From contig LVBD01000069.1 in the NCBI GenBank assembly GCA_001604275.1, forward strand, positions 1-64,000: a stretch of 64,000 bases of DNA. Reading direction: 5' to 3'. Source of the DNA: Spirochaetales bacterium Spiro_02. Lineage in GTDB: Bacteria; Spirochaetota; Spirochaetia; Sphaerochaetales; Sphaerochaetaceae. Within the stretch, counting starts at the first letter, position 1. Each line of letters starts with the position of its first letter. The notes under the pieces were generated by a model. The model was not told the DNA's origin. It searched no databases and saw only the letters and a program-made list of their open reading frames with translations. Of this stretch, positions 17,671 to 25,996 are shown piece by piece. The position numbers and the translations under genes were made by a program.

Positions 17671-18520
17671 GTGCATCCTCCCCTGCCGACGGTTCGAACC
17701 ATGCATATTCTTGAGGATCATAGCTGACTCGCGCAAGATACAGACCTCCCGCGGGGGCCGTCTTTCCGGTCTCGGAACGATCCCGCGCTTCCAGACGCCT
17801 TCGGAACTCATCCACCGGAATCTCCGAATCGCCCAACTGCAGCATGGTGCCGACGAGGGAACGGACCATCCGGTACAGGAACGCATTGCCGCAGATCGTA
17901 TACACCAGCACTCGGTCGCCCCAGAAATCCCGTTCAAAAGAGAATCGCGACACGTAGATGTCACGCCATTTGCTCGGACACAGATCTCCCGAACCGGTGA
18001 ACGTGGTGAAATCATGCGTTCCTTCAAGACATGAAGCATAGTCGTTGAGCAGATCGAGATCAGGGAACCGACGGACTTTCGCCGCCCGATCCCGATCGAA
18101 TGGCTTGAACGACAGCTCCTCCTTCGCAAGATACCGGTATTCCCTGGCCATCGTCGAGAACCTGGCATGGAACGATCCGTCGACTTCCTCGCTGTCCAAG
18201 ACTCTCACATCGGCAGGAAGCAACTTGTTCAACGCCCTGACGAACACCCCTGCCCCGATGCGGTGATTCGAGATATCGAAGTGGCAGACCTGCCCGAGGG
18301 CATGGACGCCGGAATCGGTGCGCCCGCTGCCCGACACCTCCACGGGTTCCTTGAGCATCGCAAGCAAAGCCGTTTCCAGCTCCTCTTGTACGGAACGCCC
18401 GTTCCGCTGCCGCTGCCACCCGTTGAACGACGACCCGTCATAGGCGACCGTCATCCGGATCCGCCGTTTACCCGCTTCCAGCGGCCATTGCAGAGGTCTT
18501 CTCCAATCCGCACGAGCCAT
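17663..18520 (-). CDS. truA: tRNA pseudouridine(38-40) synthase
   Basis: 285 residues. It converts U38-U40 of tRNA anticodon arms to pseudouridine. The catalytic Asp is in GSGRTDSGVHA, and the second half carries NAFLYRMVRSLVG, both diagnostic of TruA. The N-terminus has about 20 extra basic residues before RIRMTVAYDG. The ATG at 18520 shares its A with the acpS stop (TGATG), and AAGGGG lies 8 nt upstream. Confidence 0.93.
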   Translation of the reverse strand: MARADWRRPLQWPLEAGKRRIRMTVAYDGSSFNGWQRQRNGRSVQEELETALLAMLKEPVEVSGSGRTDSGVHALGQVCHFDISNHRIGAGVFVRALNKLLPADVRVLDSEEVDGSFHARFSTMAREYRYLAKEELSFKPFDRDRAAKVRRFPDLDLLNDYASCLEGTHDFTTFTGSGDLCPSKWRDIYVSRFSFERDFWGDRVLVYTICGNAFLYRMVRSLVGTMLQLGDSEIPVDEFRRRLEARDRSETGKTAPAGGLYLARVSYDPQEYAWFEPSAGEDAHE

Positions 18521-18930
18521 CAGGAATCCCCTTCCCGAGACGGCACGGCATCGTCGGTGGTGATCACCACCTGTGCCAGCGCCAGCGGTGGTTCATGGGT
18601 AAGCGACAGGAGGATCCTGCACCGTGGGGCGATGGTTTCGATCTGCCTGGCCGTAGAGCCATCAAGATGGAACGTGGGGCGCCCGTTTTCATCGGACACG
18701 ACGGCGATCTCGGAAAGAACAAGATTGCGAAGCCCGCATCCGAGCGCCTTGCCCAGAGCTTCCTTCGCCGCAAATCGGGAAGCGAGGAACTGCGCACGAA
18801 CGCCCCCATGCAACGTACCGGCGGTTGCGACTTCCGATGGGTGGAACATGCGGAGCACCGCATGCTCCTTGATCGCCCCTTCAGCCATTCGTTCTATGGA
18901 AACAGCATCGATTCCGATTCCAAAGACCAT
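18520..18930 (-). CDS. acpS: Holo-[acyl-carrier-protein] synthase
   Basis: 136 residues. It transfers phosphopantetheine from CoA to ACP. GIGIDAVSIERM supplies the magnesium-binding Asp, and RFAAKEALGKALG the second acidic site. LSLTHE is the family's C-terminal motif. The ATG at 18930 overlaps the stop of the YbbR-like gene (TGATG), with GGAGGG 5 nt before it. Confidence 0.92.
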   Translation of the reverse strand: MVFGIGIDAVSIERMAEGAIKEHAVLRMFHPSEVATAGTLHGGVRAQFLASRFAAKEALGKALGCGLRNLVLSEIAVVSDENGRPTFHLDGSTARQIETIAPRCRILLSLTHEPPLALAQVVITTDDAVPSREGDS

Positions 18931-19346
18931 CAATTCCCTCCGCCTTGCGTATCAGACCGTTCGAAAAGAATCCTATAGAGCGAAGGATTCGCAGAAATCG
19001 AAACTCCGTCCGCCTTGTACAGCGTCTCCACATAAGAAAGCATCACCGGAGCCTTGGCGATTCCCGTATCATCGACGAAAGAGAAATCAAGAGAAGCGGT
19101 GATGTATGTCGGATCGATCAGATAGATCAGGTCATCGTCCCCCTTGATGGAAATCTCCACGGAATCGGGGACCAGACTGGCAGCCTCATACCCGGAAGGC
19201 AACGTCACGGCCATGGGAATGGTGACCCGGCGCTCCCCCAGCGTCGTATTATGGATGAATAGATACACCGCGATGGCGAACACGATGGACAGGACCTTTA
19301 CCGGCCAGTTGTAGAACATGCTTTGAATCAATTTACTCCGCTTCAT
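18930..19346 (-). CDS. YbbR/CdaR-like membrane-anchored protein (short)
   Basis: 138 residues: an N-terminal membrane anchor (about 14-31) followed by a single YbbR-type beta domain (about 38-125). CdaR proteins bind and regulate the diadenylate cyclase CdaA, and the genes are normally adjacent, as here. It is much shorter than typical CdaR, which has several YbbR repeats. It overlaps cdaA by 14 bp; GGAGG in the end of cdaA serves its ATG. Confidence 0.8.
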   Translation of the reverse strand: MKRSKLIQSMFYNWPVKVLSIVFAIAVYLFIHNTTLGERRVTIPMAVTLPSGYEAASLVPDSVEISIKGDDDLIYLIDPTYITASLDFSFVDDTGIAKAPVMLSYVETLYKADGVSISANPSLYRILFERSDTQGGGN

Positions 19347-20148
19347 CGCTCGCAGCCTCCATCAGTTCTTCCGGCGTGACGTCATGGTAGCTGAACAACG
19401 CCAGCAGCATCCGTTTTACCGTCGGTGGATCCAGATCGTAGTACAGGTTCGCATTGTACGTTAGCGAAATAGCCCCCGTCTCCTCTGAAACCACCAGCAC
19501 GACCGCATCGGACTCTTCGGCAAGACCGAGCGCGGCGCGATGGCGGGTACCGAAACTCTTCTTGATATCGGTCTGTTCGCTCAACGGCAGATAGCAGCCT
19601 GCGGCGATGATCTTGCTTCCCTGGATCACCATGGCCCCATCATGCAGCGGGGTGTCATGGTCGAACACCGTCAGGATCAGCGACGACGAAAGATCGGCGT
19701 TCAGCCTCGTGCCGCTGTCGATGATGTTCTTGATTCCCAGATGTCGGGGAAAGACGATCAGCGCCCCTCGACGTTGAGATGTCAGCACCATGCATGCGTT
19801 GAGAATCGTATCGATCTGATCTCCTGAAGTCTGCGCCCCCATGCGGAAGAATCTGCTGCGCCCGCTCCACAACTGGGTGAAGGCACGACGAAGTTCCGGC
19901 TGATAGATGATACAGATGAACATGCTGATCGGAACCAGCATGAAGCGGTAAATCCAGAGGAACGTCTGCAAACCCGCGATATAGCTGATCGCATACACAG
20001 CGAACAGGATGAACACCACCCTGACGATCTGCATGGCCTTGGTCTGCGCCACCGCTTCATAGAACTGGTAGAAAAGCCACGCCAACACACCTATCTCTAT
20101 GATAGGTCTGATGATAGATAGAACGGTGCTCAGAATCTCAAAGCCCAT
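19333..20148 (-). CDS. cdaA: Diadenylate cyclase CdaA
   Basis: 271 residues. It makes c-di-AMP from two ATP. Three N-terminal membrane helices (about 10-95) precede a DAC domain whose catalytic DGA (in LHDGAMVI) and RHR (in GTRHRAALG) motifs are intact. The short YbbR-like partner gene follows. AGGAG in the last codons of glpK lies upstream of the ATG, so it is co-transcribed with glpK. An enzyme for c-di-AMP breakdown is not seen in the window. Confidence 0.94.
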   Translation of the reverse strand: MGFEILSTVLSIIRPIIEIGVLAWLFYQFYEAVAQTKAMQIVRVVFILFAVYAISYIAGLQTFLWIYRFMLVPISMFICIIYQPELRRAFTQLWSGRSRFFRMGAQTSGDQIDTILNACMVLTSQRRGALIVFPRHLGIKNIIDSGTRLNADLSSSLILTVFDHDTPLHDGAMVIQGSKIIAAGCYLPLSEQTDIKKSFGTRHRAALGLAEESDAVVLVVSEETGAISLTYNANLYYDLDPPTVKRMLLALFSYHDVTPEELMEAASDEAE

Positions 20149-20154
20149 ACGGCG

Positions 20155-21687
20155 CTATCTCCTCACAGCTTCCTCGGTGTCTTCAGGGTCAACGGAAATC
20201 CAGTTGAGGGTCCTGCTCACCGCTTTTCTCCAGAACCGGACCTTCCGATCCCGGGTCGTCTCGTCCATCGTCGGCGTCCAGCGATCCTGCTCCCGCCAAT
20301 ACGAGGACAGTTCATCGAAATCCTTCCACATGCCGACCGACAGCCCGGCGGCGTACGCCGCTCCAAGGGCGGTCGTCTCCACAACCTGCGGCCTGATCAC
20401 GGGAATGCCCAACAGATCCGCCTGGAATTCCATCAGCGGCCGACTGTTGGTCAGTCCGCCATCGACCTTCAGCGCGGAAATCTTGATGCCGCTGTCCGCC
20501 TCCATCGCTTCGAATATATCGTTGGCCTGGAAAGCCGTCGCCTCCAGAACCGCCCTGCAGATATGTGCTCTGTTGACAAAACCGGTCAGTCCTGCGATCA
20601 CGCCGCGAGCGTCGGCCCTCCAGTACGGGGCGAACAATCCGCTGAAAGCAGGCACGATATAGACACCACCACAGTCTGGCACCGATTCGGCCAGTTTGTC
20701 CAGCTCCTGGGCATTCTCCACCAGCTTCATGTTGTCCCGTACCCACTGTACCAGCGATCCGGCTACCGCGATGGAACCTTCCAGCGCATAACACGGTTCC
20801 TGCCCGGCGATCTGGTAGGCGACGGTCGTCAGCAGCCCCTTGCCGGATGTGCAGAACTTCGTACCGGTATTTACCAGCAGGAAGCAGCCGGTTCCATAGG
20901 TACTCTTCCCCAGCCCTTCGGAAAAACAGGCCTGACCGAACAGGGCGGCCTGCTGGTCGCCGAGGATTCCGCAGACCGGGAGCGCCCGCCGGAACGGTCC
21001 GCTGGCCGATGTCAGACCGTACACCATTCCGGATGACGGCACGATCTGCGGAAGCGCACAACGGGGAATCCCGAACAGCTTCAGCAAATCATCGTCCCAT
21101 TGCAACGTCCTGATGTTCATCAACATGTACCGGGATGCGTTGGTCACGTCGGTCACGACCTTCGTACCGCCGGTCAGATTCCACACGAGCCATGTATCGA
21201 TGGTTCCGAACACGACATCTCCGTTCTCCGCCGCCTCCCTCAACCCATCGATGTTGTCGAGCAGCCAGACGATTTTGCTCGCAGCGAAATACGGACTCAT
21301 GATCAAGCCCGTCTTCTCCTGGATCCAGTTTCCGTCCACCTCGTTCTTCAGTCGGTCGATCAGCTCGCTTCCACGCAGATCCTGCCACACGATCGCGTTG
21401 TACCAGACCTTGCCGGTCTTCGGATTCCAAGCGATGACGGTCTCCCGCTGATTGGTGATTCCCACCCCCAGGACATCGGAACCGGATATCCCTGCTTTCC
21501 GGATCGTCTTGATGATCACTTCCGCGCTGTTGTCCCATATTTCCCACGGATCGTGCTCTACCCAGCCGGGCTGGGCGAATATCTGCTGATGTTCAAGCTG
21601 ATGCGACGCGCAAGGCTTGCCTTCCCCATCGAATAATATGAACCGGGTACTGGTCGTCCCCTGGTCGAGCGCTCCGATATACTTCAC
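20155..21687 (-). CDS. glpK: Glycerol kinase
   Basis: 510 residues. It phosphorylates glycerol to glycerol-3-phosphate. The FGGY fold starts ALDQGTTSTR, and GITNQRET, WQDLRG, GILGDQQAALFGQ and KVDGGLTNS follow as in GlpK. The start is probably the GTG at 21687 (giving MKYIGALDQG) about 10 nt after AAAAGGAG; a GTG two codons earlier is also possible. No glycerol facilitator or glycerol-3-phosphate dehydrogenase is in the window. First gene of a seven-gene operon through cdaA to priA. Confidence 0.94.
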   Translation of the reverse strand: MKYIGALDQGTTSTRFILFDGEGKPCASHQLEHQQIFAQPGWVEHDPWEIWDNSAEVIIKTIRKAGISGSDVLGVGITNQRETVIAWNPKTGKVWYNAIVWQDLRGSELIDRLKNEVDGNWIQEKTGLIMSPYFAASKIVWLLDNIDGLREAAENGDVVFGTIDTWLVWNLTGGTKVVTDVTNASRYMLMNIRTLQWDDDLLKLFGIPRCALPQIVPSSGMVYGLTSASGPFRRALPVCGILGDQQAALFGQACFSEGLGKSTYGTGCFLLVNTGTKFCTSGKGLLTTVAYQIAGQEPCYALEGSIAVAGSLVQWVRDNMKLVENAQELDKLAESVPDCGGVYIVPAFSGLFAPYWRADARGVIAGLTGFVNRAHICRAVLEATAFQANDIFEAMEADSGIKISALKVDGGLTNSRPLMEFQADLLGIPVIRPQVVETTALGAAYAAGLSVGMWKDFDELSSYWREQDRWTPTMDETTRDRKVRFWRKAVSRTLNWISVDPEDTEEAVRR

Positions 21688-21713
21688 GTCCACGAATCTC
21701 CTTTTCTGCATGT

Positions 21714-21742
21714 AGTATAGCCAGTAACCGCTCCCTTTTCAA
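21714..21742 (-). promoter_or_regulatory. Promoter of the glpK-cdaA-priA operon
   Basis: On the minus strand: TTGAAA (21742-21737), 17-bp spacer, TATACT (21719-21714). Transcription would begin about 20 nt before the GTG start of glpK. It is divergent from the Crp/Fnr gene promoter. Confidence 0.65.
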
Positions 21743-21797
21743 ACCGAAACAGCATCTTTCTTCCAAGTCTTTCATCGCGGCCGTCCATCTTGACGAA

Positions 21798-21826
21798 TTG
21801 ACAACAAGAAGAACCCTATCTATCAT
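21798..21826 (+). promoter_or_regulatory. Strong promoter of the Crp/Fnr regulator gene
   Basis: TTGACA (21798-21803), 17-bp spacer, TATCAT (21821-21826): a consensus -35 and a five-of-six -10. The predicted 5' leader is about 65 nt. Confidence 0.7.
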
Positions 21827-21899
21827 GAACCGGTATTCTCTCGGCATGCTGCGAAGTCCGTCGAGAGCCACGGCGAAGACGCAACAGGAATAGGTACGC

Positions 21900-22604
21900 A
21901 TGACAGAATCCACGATGGATAGCAAGCGCCAGCGAGCGCTCATGGAACAGACGTTCCGGGAGCAACTTCCTTTCTGGCTGGATCTTTCCGACGAGCAACG
22001 GAAAAGGATCGTGTCCGGTTCTACGCTCCACCAGTTCCGCCCGAACGAAGTGGTCTATGACGCACACGGGGTCTGCCCGAGCCTGATCCTGCTGATCTCA
22101 GGCAGGTTGCGGACCACGTTCGCCCATGACACGACGAAAAAGATCACCTTGTATTGGCTGTATGAATCGGAGGTATGCGTCCTCAGCGCATGTCCGGTGC
22201 TTCATAACGTGCCGTTCGACATCACGATCATCGCCGAGGACCCTTCGCTGTTGATTCTGCTCCCTGCCGAGATATATCTTTCGATCCAGGATGAGAACAG
22301 GAAGATGCGGATGTTCGTCCGCCAGCAGATGAACGCCAGATTCTCCGACGTGATGTGGCTGGTCCAGCAAGTGGTCTTTCAGCCGTTCTCCAAAAACCTC
22401 GCTACCTATCTGATCGAACGAAGCGCCCGGGAAGGCGCTCCGATGATCCATGCGACCCAAGCACAGATCGCCCAGGAACTGGGAACGGGACGGAACGTCG
22501 TAGGTCGCGCGCTTCGGCAATTCGAGAAGTCGGGATCTATCAGAATCGTCCGGGGAGGCGTCTTCATCAGGAATCTTTCCGCATTGATGAAAGCCAGCGA
22601 CTGA
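21900..22604 (+). CDS. Crp/Fnr-family transcriptional regulator
   Basis: 234 residues: a cyclic-nucleotide-type beta barrel (about 25-140), dimer helix (145-170) and a C-terminal winged helix (about 180-230), in which TQAQIAQELGTGRNVVGRAL is the recognition unit. There is no Fnr-type N-terminal Cys cluster; three cysteines lie in the sensor barrel (59, 93, 98), two of them in EVCVLSACPV. Redox or sulfide sensing through these is an inference. The next operon handles sulfur, and a perfect palindrome lies between the two. Confidence 0.88.
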   Translation: MTESTMDSKRQRALMEQTFREQLPFWLDLSDEQRKRIVSGSTLHQFRPNEVVYDAHGVCPSLILLISGRLRTTFAHDTTKKITLYWLYESEVCVLSACPVLHNVPFDITIIAEDPSLLILLPAEIYLSIQDENRKMRMFVRQQMNARFSDVMWLVQQVVFQPFSKNLATYLIERSAREGAPMIHATQAQIAQELGTGRNVVGRALRQFEKSGSIRIVRGGVFIRNLSALMKASD

Positions 22605-22690
22605 GACCGCCAGACTGCTCCATATCATCGAACGCTTAATTGGATAATCATTTATTTACATAATAACTTTTTTATTAAAAACAAGATACA

Positions 22691-22712
22691 TGTGATATGA
22701 ACCATTATCACA
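22691..22712. promoter_or_regulatory. 22-bp perfect palindrome upstream of tusA, candidate Crp/Fnr-family operator
   Basis: TGTGATA-N8-TATCACA, with both 7-bp arms exact, in an AT-rich intergenic stretch 85 bp before the tusA-like ATG and 87 bp after the regulator gene. TGTGA/TCACA half-sites are Crp-like, although the spacing is longer than that of E. coli CRP. A possible -10 (TATACT, near 22746) lies downstream, so binding here would be in an activator position. Confidence 0.55.
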
Positions 22713-22796
22713 CATTTTTTTGTGGCAAGAAAGAAATCACTCATCTATACTACTGCTCAAACGCTAAAAAAATACCGATTAGGAAGGAGAACCACT

Positions 22797-23021
22797 ATGG
22801 CGGAACGGTATCTCGACTGTCTGGGGGAGGCTTGTCCCGTACCCCTCGTAAAAACACAGAATGAACTGGCGACCATGGCGCCCGGCGATGTCCTCGTGGT
22901 GGGGATCGATCACACCTGCGCCATGAAGAACGTCCCCGACTGGGCGCGGAGCCAAGGCTACAACGTCGACATCGATGAAGTCGGCGAGGGCGAATGGGAA
23001 GTCGTAATCGAAAAAGCATGA
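22797..23021 (+). CDS. TusA-like sulfurtransferase/sulfur carrier
   Basis: A 74-residue TusA/SirA-fold protein. The persulfide-carrying Cys is in the signature CLGEACPVPL (C-P-x-P). In this family the protein shuttles sulfur (or selenium) as a persulfide. The ATG at 22797 has AGGAAGGAG 7 nt upstream. It is followed after 10 bp by the YeeE/YedE transporter and then a thioredoxin-reductase-like gene, so it probably receives imported sulfur. Confidence 0.88.
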   Translation: MAERYLDCLGEACPVPLVKTQNELATMAPGDVLVVGIDHTCAMKNVPDWARSQGYNVDIDEVGEGEWEVVIEKA

Positions 23022-23031
23022 GGAGCGGATC

Positions 23032-24261
23032 ATGGATGTGAAGAAAGAACCCGAGGTCAAGCTGTCGTACTACGACACGCTGCTGAAGAAAGAATGGAGC
23101 TATGTCACCGGTGCGGTGCTCATTTCCGCCTTCGCCATGGCGCTGAACGCCTTTTCAGGAATCTGGGGGGTCTCCGGACCGCTGGCTACCTGGGGCGGGA
23201 AGTTCCTGACGCTGATCGGAGTCAACGCCGATTCATGGTCGATCTACAACGGTTCCCTTGCAAAGTATCAGTTCTTCGGCAACAAGCCGTCGATCACCGA
23301 TATCGGTCTGCTGATGGGCGCCTTGATCGCCTGTCTGCTCGCCGCTCAATGGAAGATCCGCAACATCAAGCACTGGAAGCAGGCGGCGGCCGCCGCAATC
23401 GGCGGTCTGCTGATGGGAATCGGAGCCAAGATGGCCAATGGATGTAATATCGGCGGCCTGTTCTCCCAGTTGCCCCAGTTTTCCGGAGCCGGCTGGGTGT
23501 TCCTGCTGTTCGTATTCCTCGGCGCGACTGTCGGTGGCAAGCTGCTGAAGTTCTTCATGCCACCCGCTTCCAACAAGCGCCCGAACCGAAAACGGTTGAC
23601 CGAAGAACAGCGCAAGCGCAATAGGACCATCCAGATCGCCGTCGGTGCGGCGCTGCTCGTGCTGTGCGCGATCGTAGCGGCGGTCGTCGCCCCGAAGTAT
23701 CCATCGGCCCCTGCGTTCATCCTCATCGGACTGGGTCTGGGATACAGCATGCAGCGTTCGCGATTCTGTTTCACCGCAGCCTATCGCGACCCCACCCTCA
23801 CCGGGGAGACGAAACTGACCAAGGCCGTGATCATCGCCTTCGCCCTGTGCACCGTGGCGTTCTTCGGATTCCATATCAGCAGCTACGGCGCGGACATGTC
23901 GAAGCTCGATCCGACCAAGCTGCCCGGCAATCCGATCAACCTCTCGCTGCTCGTCGGAGCTTTCATCTTTGGTATCGGAGCGGTCCTCGCCGGAGGTTGC
24001 GCATCCGGAACGTTCATCCGCATGGGTGAAGGATACGTGCAGAACTATATTTCGTTCGTCTTCTTCGTTACCGGATCCACGCTCGGAGGATTCATCACCG
24101 GAGGTCTGAAGAATACATTCATGGTCGCTGGCCCGAAAGTATACCTCCCTGCGGTATTCGGCGGCTACGTTCCCGCACTGATCATCCAACTGGCGGCTCT
24201 TCTGGGGCTGTGGGTTCTGGCGGACTGGTGGGAACGGCGAAAGCACGCGATGACGCACTGA
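23032..24261 (+). CDS. YeeE/YedE-family sulfur-compound transporter
   Basis: 409 residues with about 10-11 membrane segments. Conserved cysteine-containing loops characteristic of the YeeE/YedE fold are present: MANGCNIGG, QRSRFCFTAA and LAGGCASGTF. The family includes the thiosulfate importer TsuA and proteins tied to selenium metabolism; the substrate here is not settled. A charged loop at about 178-200 separates the two halves. Flanked by TusA and a thioredoxin-reductase-like gene in one operon. Confidence 0.88.
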   Translation: MDVKKEPEVKLSYYDTLLKKEWSYVTGAVLISAFAMALNAFSGIWGVSGPLATWGGKFLTLIGVNADSWSIYNGSLAKYQFFGNKPSITDIGLLMGALIACLLAAQWKIRNIKHWKQAAAAAIGGLLMGIGAKMANGCNIGGLFSQLPQFSGAGWVFLLFVFLGATVGGKLLKFFMPPASNKRPNRKRLTEEQRKRNRTIQIAVGAALLVLCAIVAAVVAPKYPSAPAFILIGLGLGYSMQRSRFCFTAAYRDPTLTGETKLTKAVIIAFALCTVAFFGFHISSYGADMSKLDPTKLPGNPINLSLLVGAFIFGIGAVLAGGCASGTFIRMGEGYVQNYISFVFFVTGSTLGGFITGGLKNTFMVAGPKVYLPAVFGGYVPALIIQLAALLGLWVLADWWERRKHAMTH

Positions 24262-24272
24262 GGAAGATCGGA

Positions 24273-25499
24273 ATGGAAAAAAGAATCGAAAACTACGATG
24301 TAGTGGTGATCGGTGGCGGAGCGGCGGGAATGACCGCCGCTCTGTATGCCGGCCGGGCGCGGCTGAAGACGCTCCTGATCGAAAAATCGCTGATCGGCGG
24401 CCTGGCCACCTACACCAGCGAAGTGGAGAACTATCCGGGCTTCCCCGAAGGCATCGACGGAACGGAACTGATGAAGCTGTTCGACAAGCAGTTTCGTAGA
24501 TTCGGCGTCGATGTCAAGCTGACCGATGTCAAAAGCGTGGAAGACCGGCAGAAGTACAAGGTGGTCAGCACGTTCCGCGTCGACTACCATGCGAAAGCGG
24601 TGGTCGTGGCCACCGGCGGCCGTCCGAGGATGACTGGAGCACGAAACGAAGCGCAGTTCTGCGACAAAGGCATTTCTTTCTGCGCTACATGCGATGCGGC
24701 TCGCTATACCGGGAAGAAAGTCCTGGTGATCGGTAGCGGCGACGCCGCTATCGAAGAAGGAATGTTCCTCACCCGTTTCTGCCGCGAAGTCTGGGTGTCG
24801 GTGATCCACGATACCGGTATCATGGACGCCAACGAGGTGGCGAAGGAGAAAGCCCTGGCGAATCCCAAGATGCACTTCCTGTGGAACACGGTGGTCGATT
24901 CGTTCGAGGGCGACGACATGCTCGGGCAGGTGGTCCTGAAGAACCTGAAGACCGGGGATCTCGAACCGATCGATGTGGACGGATGCTTCCTGTTCATCGG
25001 ATATCTGCCGAACACGAAGGTCTTCGAAGGATTGCTGGAACTCGACAAGCGCGGCTACATCATGACGAATGAGGATATGGAGACGTCGGTTCCCGGCATC
25101 TTCGCAGCGGGCGACGTACGGCACAAGACGCTGCGTCAGGTAGCGACTTCCGTCGGAGACGGTGCGATCGCCGGCTACATGGCAGAAAAATATGTCGACG
25201 AGATCGAAACCCTTGAAAAGGATATCCTCAAGGAGGGCAAAGTCCTTGTCTACATCTACAACGCCGTCGACGAACAGGACCGGGCGTTGCTGACGAAAGT
25301 CGAAGCGCTTCACAAGGAATTCGAATGTGGCTGCGACTTGAAGGTGATCGATGTCTACAAGGGCGACCGCATGGCGAAGATCCTTCAGGCGCCGGCAATC
25401 CCGTCTCTGATGGTGTTCAAGAACGGAGAAGTGATCAGATCGCTTCCCTGCGCCGACGCATCATCGATCGAGGAGATCCGCAAGGCGCTTTCCTGCTGA
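24273..25499 (+). CDS. Thioredoxin-reductase-like flavoprotein with C-terminal thioredoxin-fold domain
   Basis: 408 residues. FAD-binding VVVIGGGAAGMTAA at the N-terminus, the redox pair CATC at about 135-138, the NAD(P)H-binding VLVIGSGDAA and the FAD motif GIFAAGDV are all present, as in low-molecular-weight thioredoxin reductase. From about residue 320 a thioredoxin-like extension follows that lacks a CxxC (only ECGC near 350). The position after TusA and YedE suggests it reduces imported sulfane or persulfide sulfur. Start ATG 24273, after GGAAGATCGG. A terminator follows at 25525. Confidence 0.85.
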   Translation: MEKRIENYDVVVIGGGAAGMTAALYAGRARLKTLLIEKSLIGGLATYTSEVENYPGFPEGIDGTELMKLFDKQFRRFGVDVKLTDVKSVEDRQKYKVVSTFRVDYHAKAVVVATGGRPRMTGARNEAQFCDKGISFCATCDAARYTGKKVLVIGSGDAAIEEGMFLTRFCREVWVSVIHDTGIMDANEVAKEKALANPKMHFLWNTVVDSFEGDDMLGQVVLKNLKTGDLEPIDVDGCFLFIGYLPNTKVFEGLLELDKRGYIMTNEDMETSVPGIFAAGDVRHKTLRQVATSVGDGAIAGYMAEKYVDEIETLEKDILKEGKVLVYIYNAVDEQDRALLTKVEALHKEFECGCDLKVIDVYKGDRMAKILQAPAIPSLMVFKNGEVIRSLPCADASSIEEIRKALSC

Positions 25500-25524
25500 C
25501 GAAGCCTCGTCGCGCTAGCATTGG

Positions 25525-25559
25525 ACGGGGCCGTCCCGCACGCGGAACGGCTCCGTTTC
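25525..25559 (+). terminator. Terminator after the TusA-YedE-reductase operon
   Basis: Arms ACGGGGCCGT and ACGGCTCCGT (10 bp with one G-U) enclose an inner CCGC/GCGG stem and are followed by a short TTT tract. It lies 25 bp past the stop codon. Confidence 0.65.
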
Positions 25560-25616
25560 ATGTCCGCCTCTCCCGATCTTCCCATCCGCTTTCCCCTATG
25601 AGAATCCTGAACCTCG

Positions 25617-25625
25617 TGGTATACT
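25617..25625 (+). promoter_or_regulatory. Extended -10 promoter of the DRTGG gene, predicted leaderless
   Basis: TGGTATACT fits an extended -10 (TGnTATAAT-like); the -35 region is poor. Seven bases separate it from the ATG at 25633, which has no Shine-Dalgarno. Confidence 0.55.
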
Positions 25626-25632
25626 TTCCGTC

Positions 25633-25980
25633 ATGATGAAATTGCGAGAAATTGTGGAAATAGTGCAAGGCAAAGTAGTGTGCGGGGAAAGTCATCTGGA
25701 TCAGGATGTCAAGATGGGGTTCGCGAGCGATCTCATGAGCGATGTCCTTACGTTGCTGGAAGACGACATCCTCCTGATCACTGGATTGTCGAACAACCAG
25801 GCGGTACGCACGGCCGAGATGAGCGACATCTCCAATATCCTCATCGTACGGAACAAACAGCCAAGTCAGGCGATGGTCGATATGGCCAACGAACTGGACA
25901 TCGCATTGATCACGACACCGTATTCGCTATTCCGGGTAAGCGGACTGCTGTACACCCATGGACTGGAATCAGTCTACTAG
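25633..25980 (+). CDS. DRTGG-domain protein of the sensory-hydrogenase operon
   Basis: 115 residues, a stand-alone DRTGG-type domain. Such proteins are often encoded beside HATPase and hydrogenase-like genes in anaerobes, exactly as here; the molecular role is unknown. Alternative ATGs at 25633 and 25636. The two following genes are close downstream (16 bp, then a TGATG overlap), so the three form one operon. Confidence 0.8.
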   Translation: MMKLREIVEIVQGKVVCGESHLDQDVKMGFASDLMSDVLTLLEDDILLITGLSNNQAVRTAEMSDISNILIVRNKQPSQAMVDMANELDIALITTPYSLFRVSGLLYTHGLESVY

Positions 25981-25996
25981 GGAGGCAAGGGATCCG

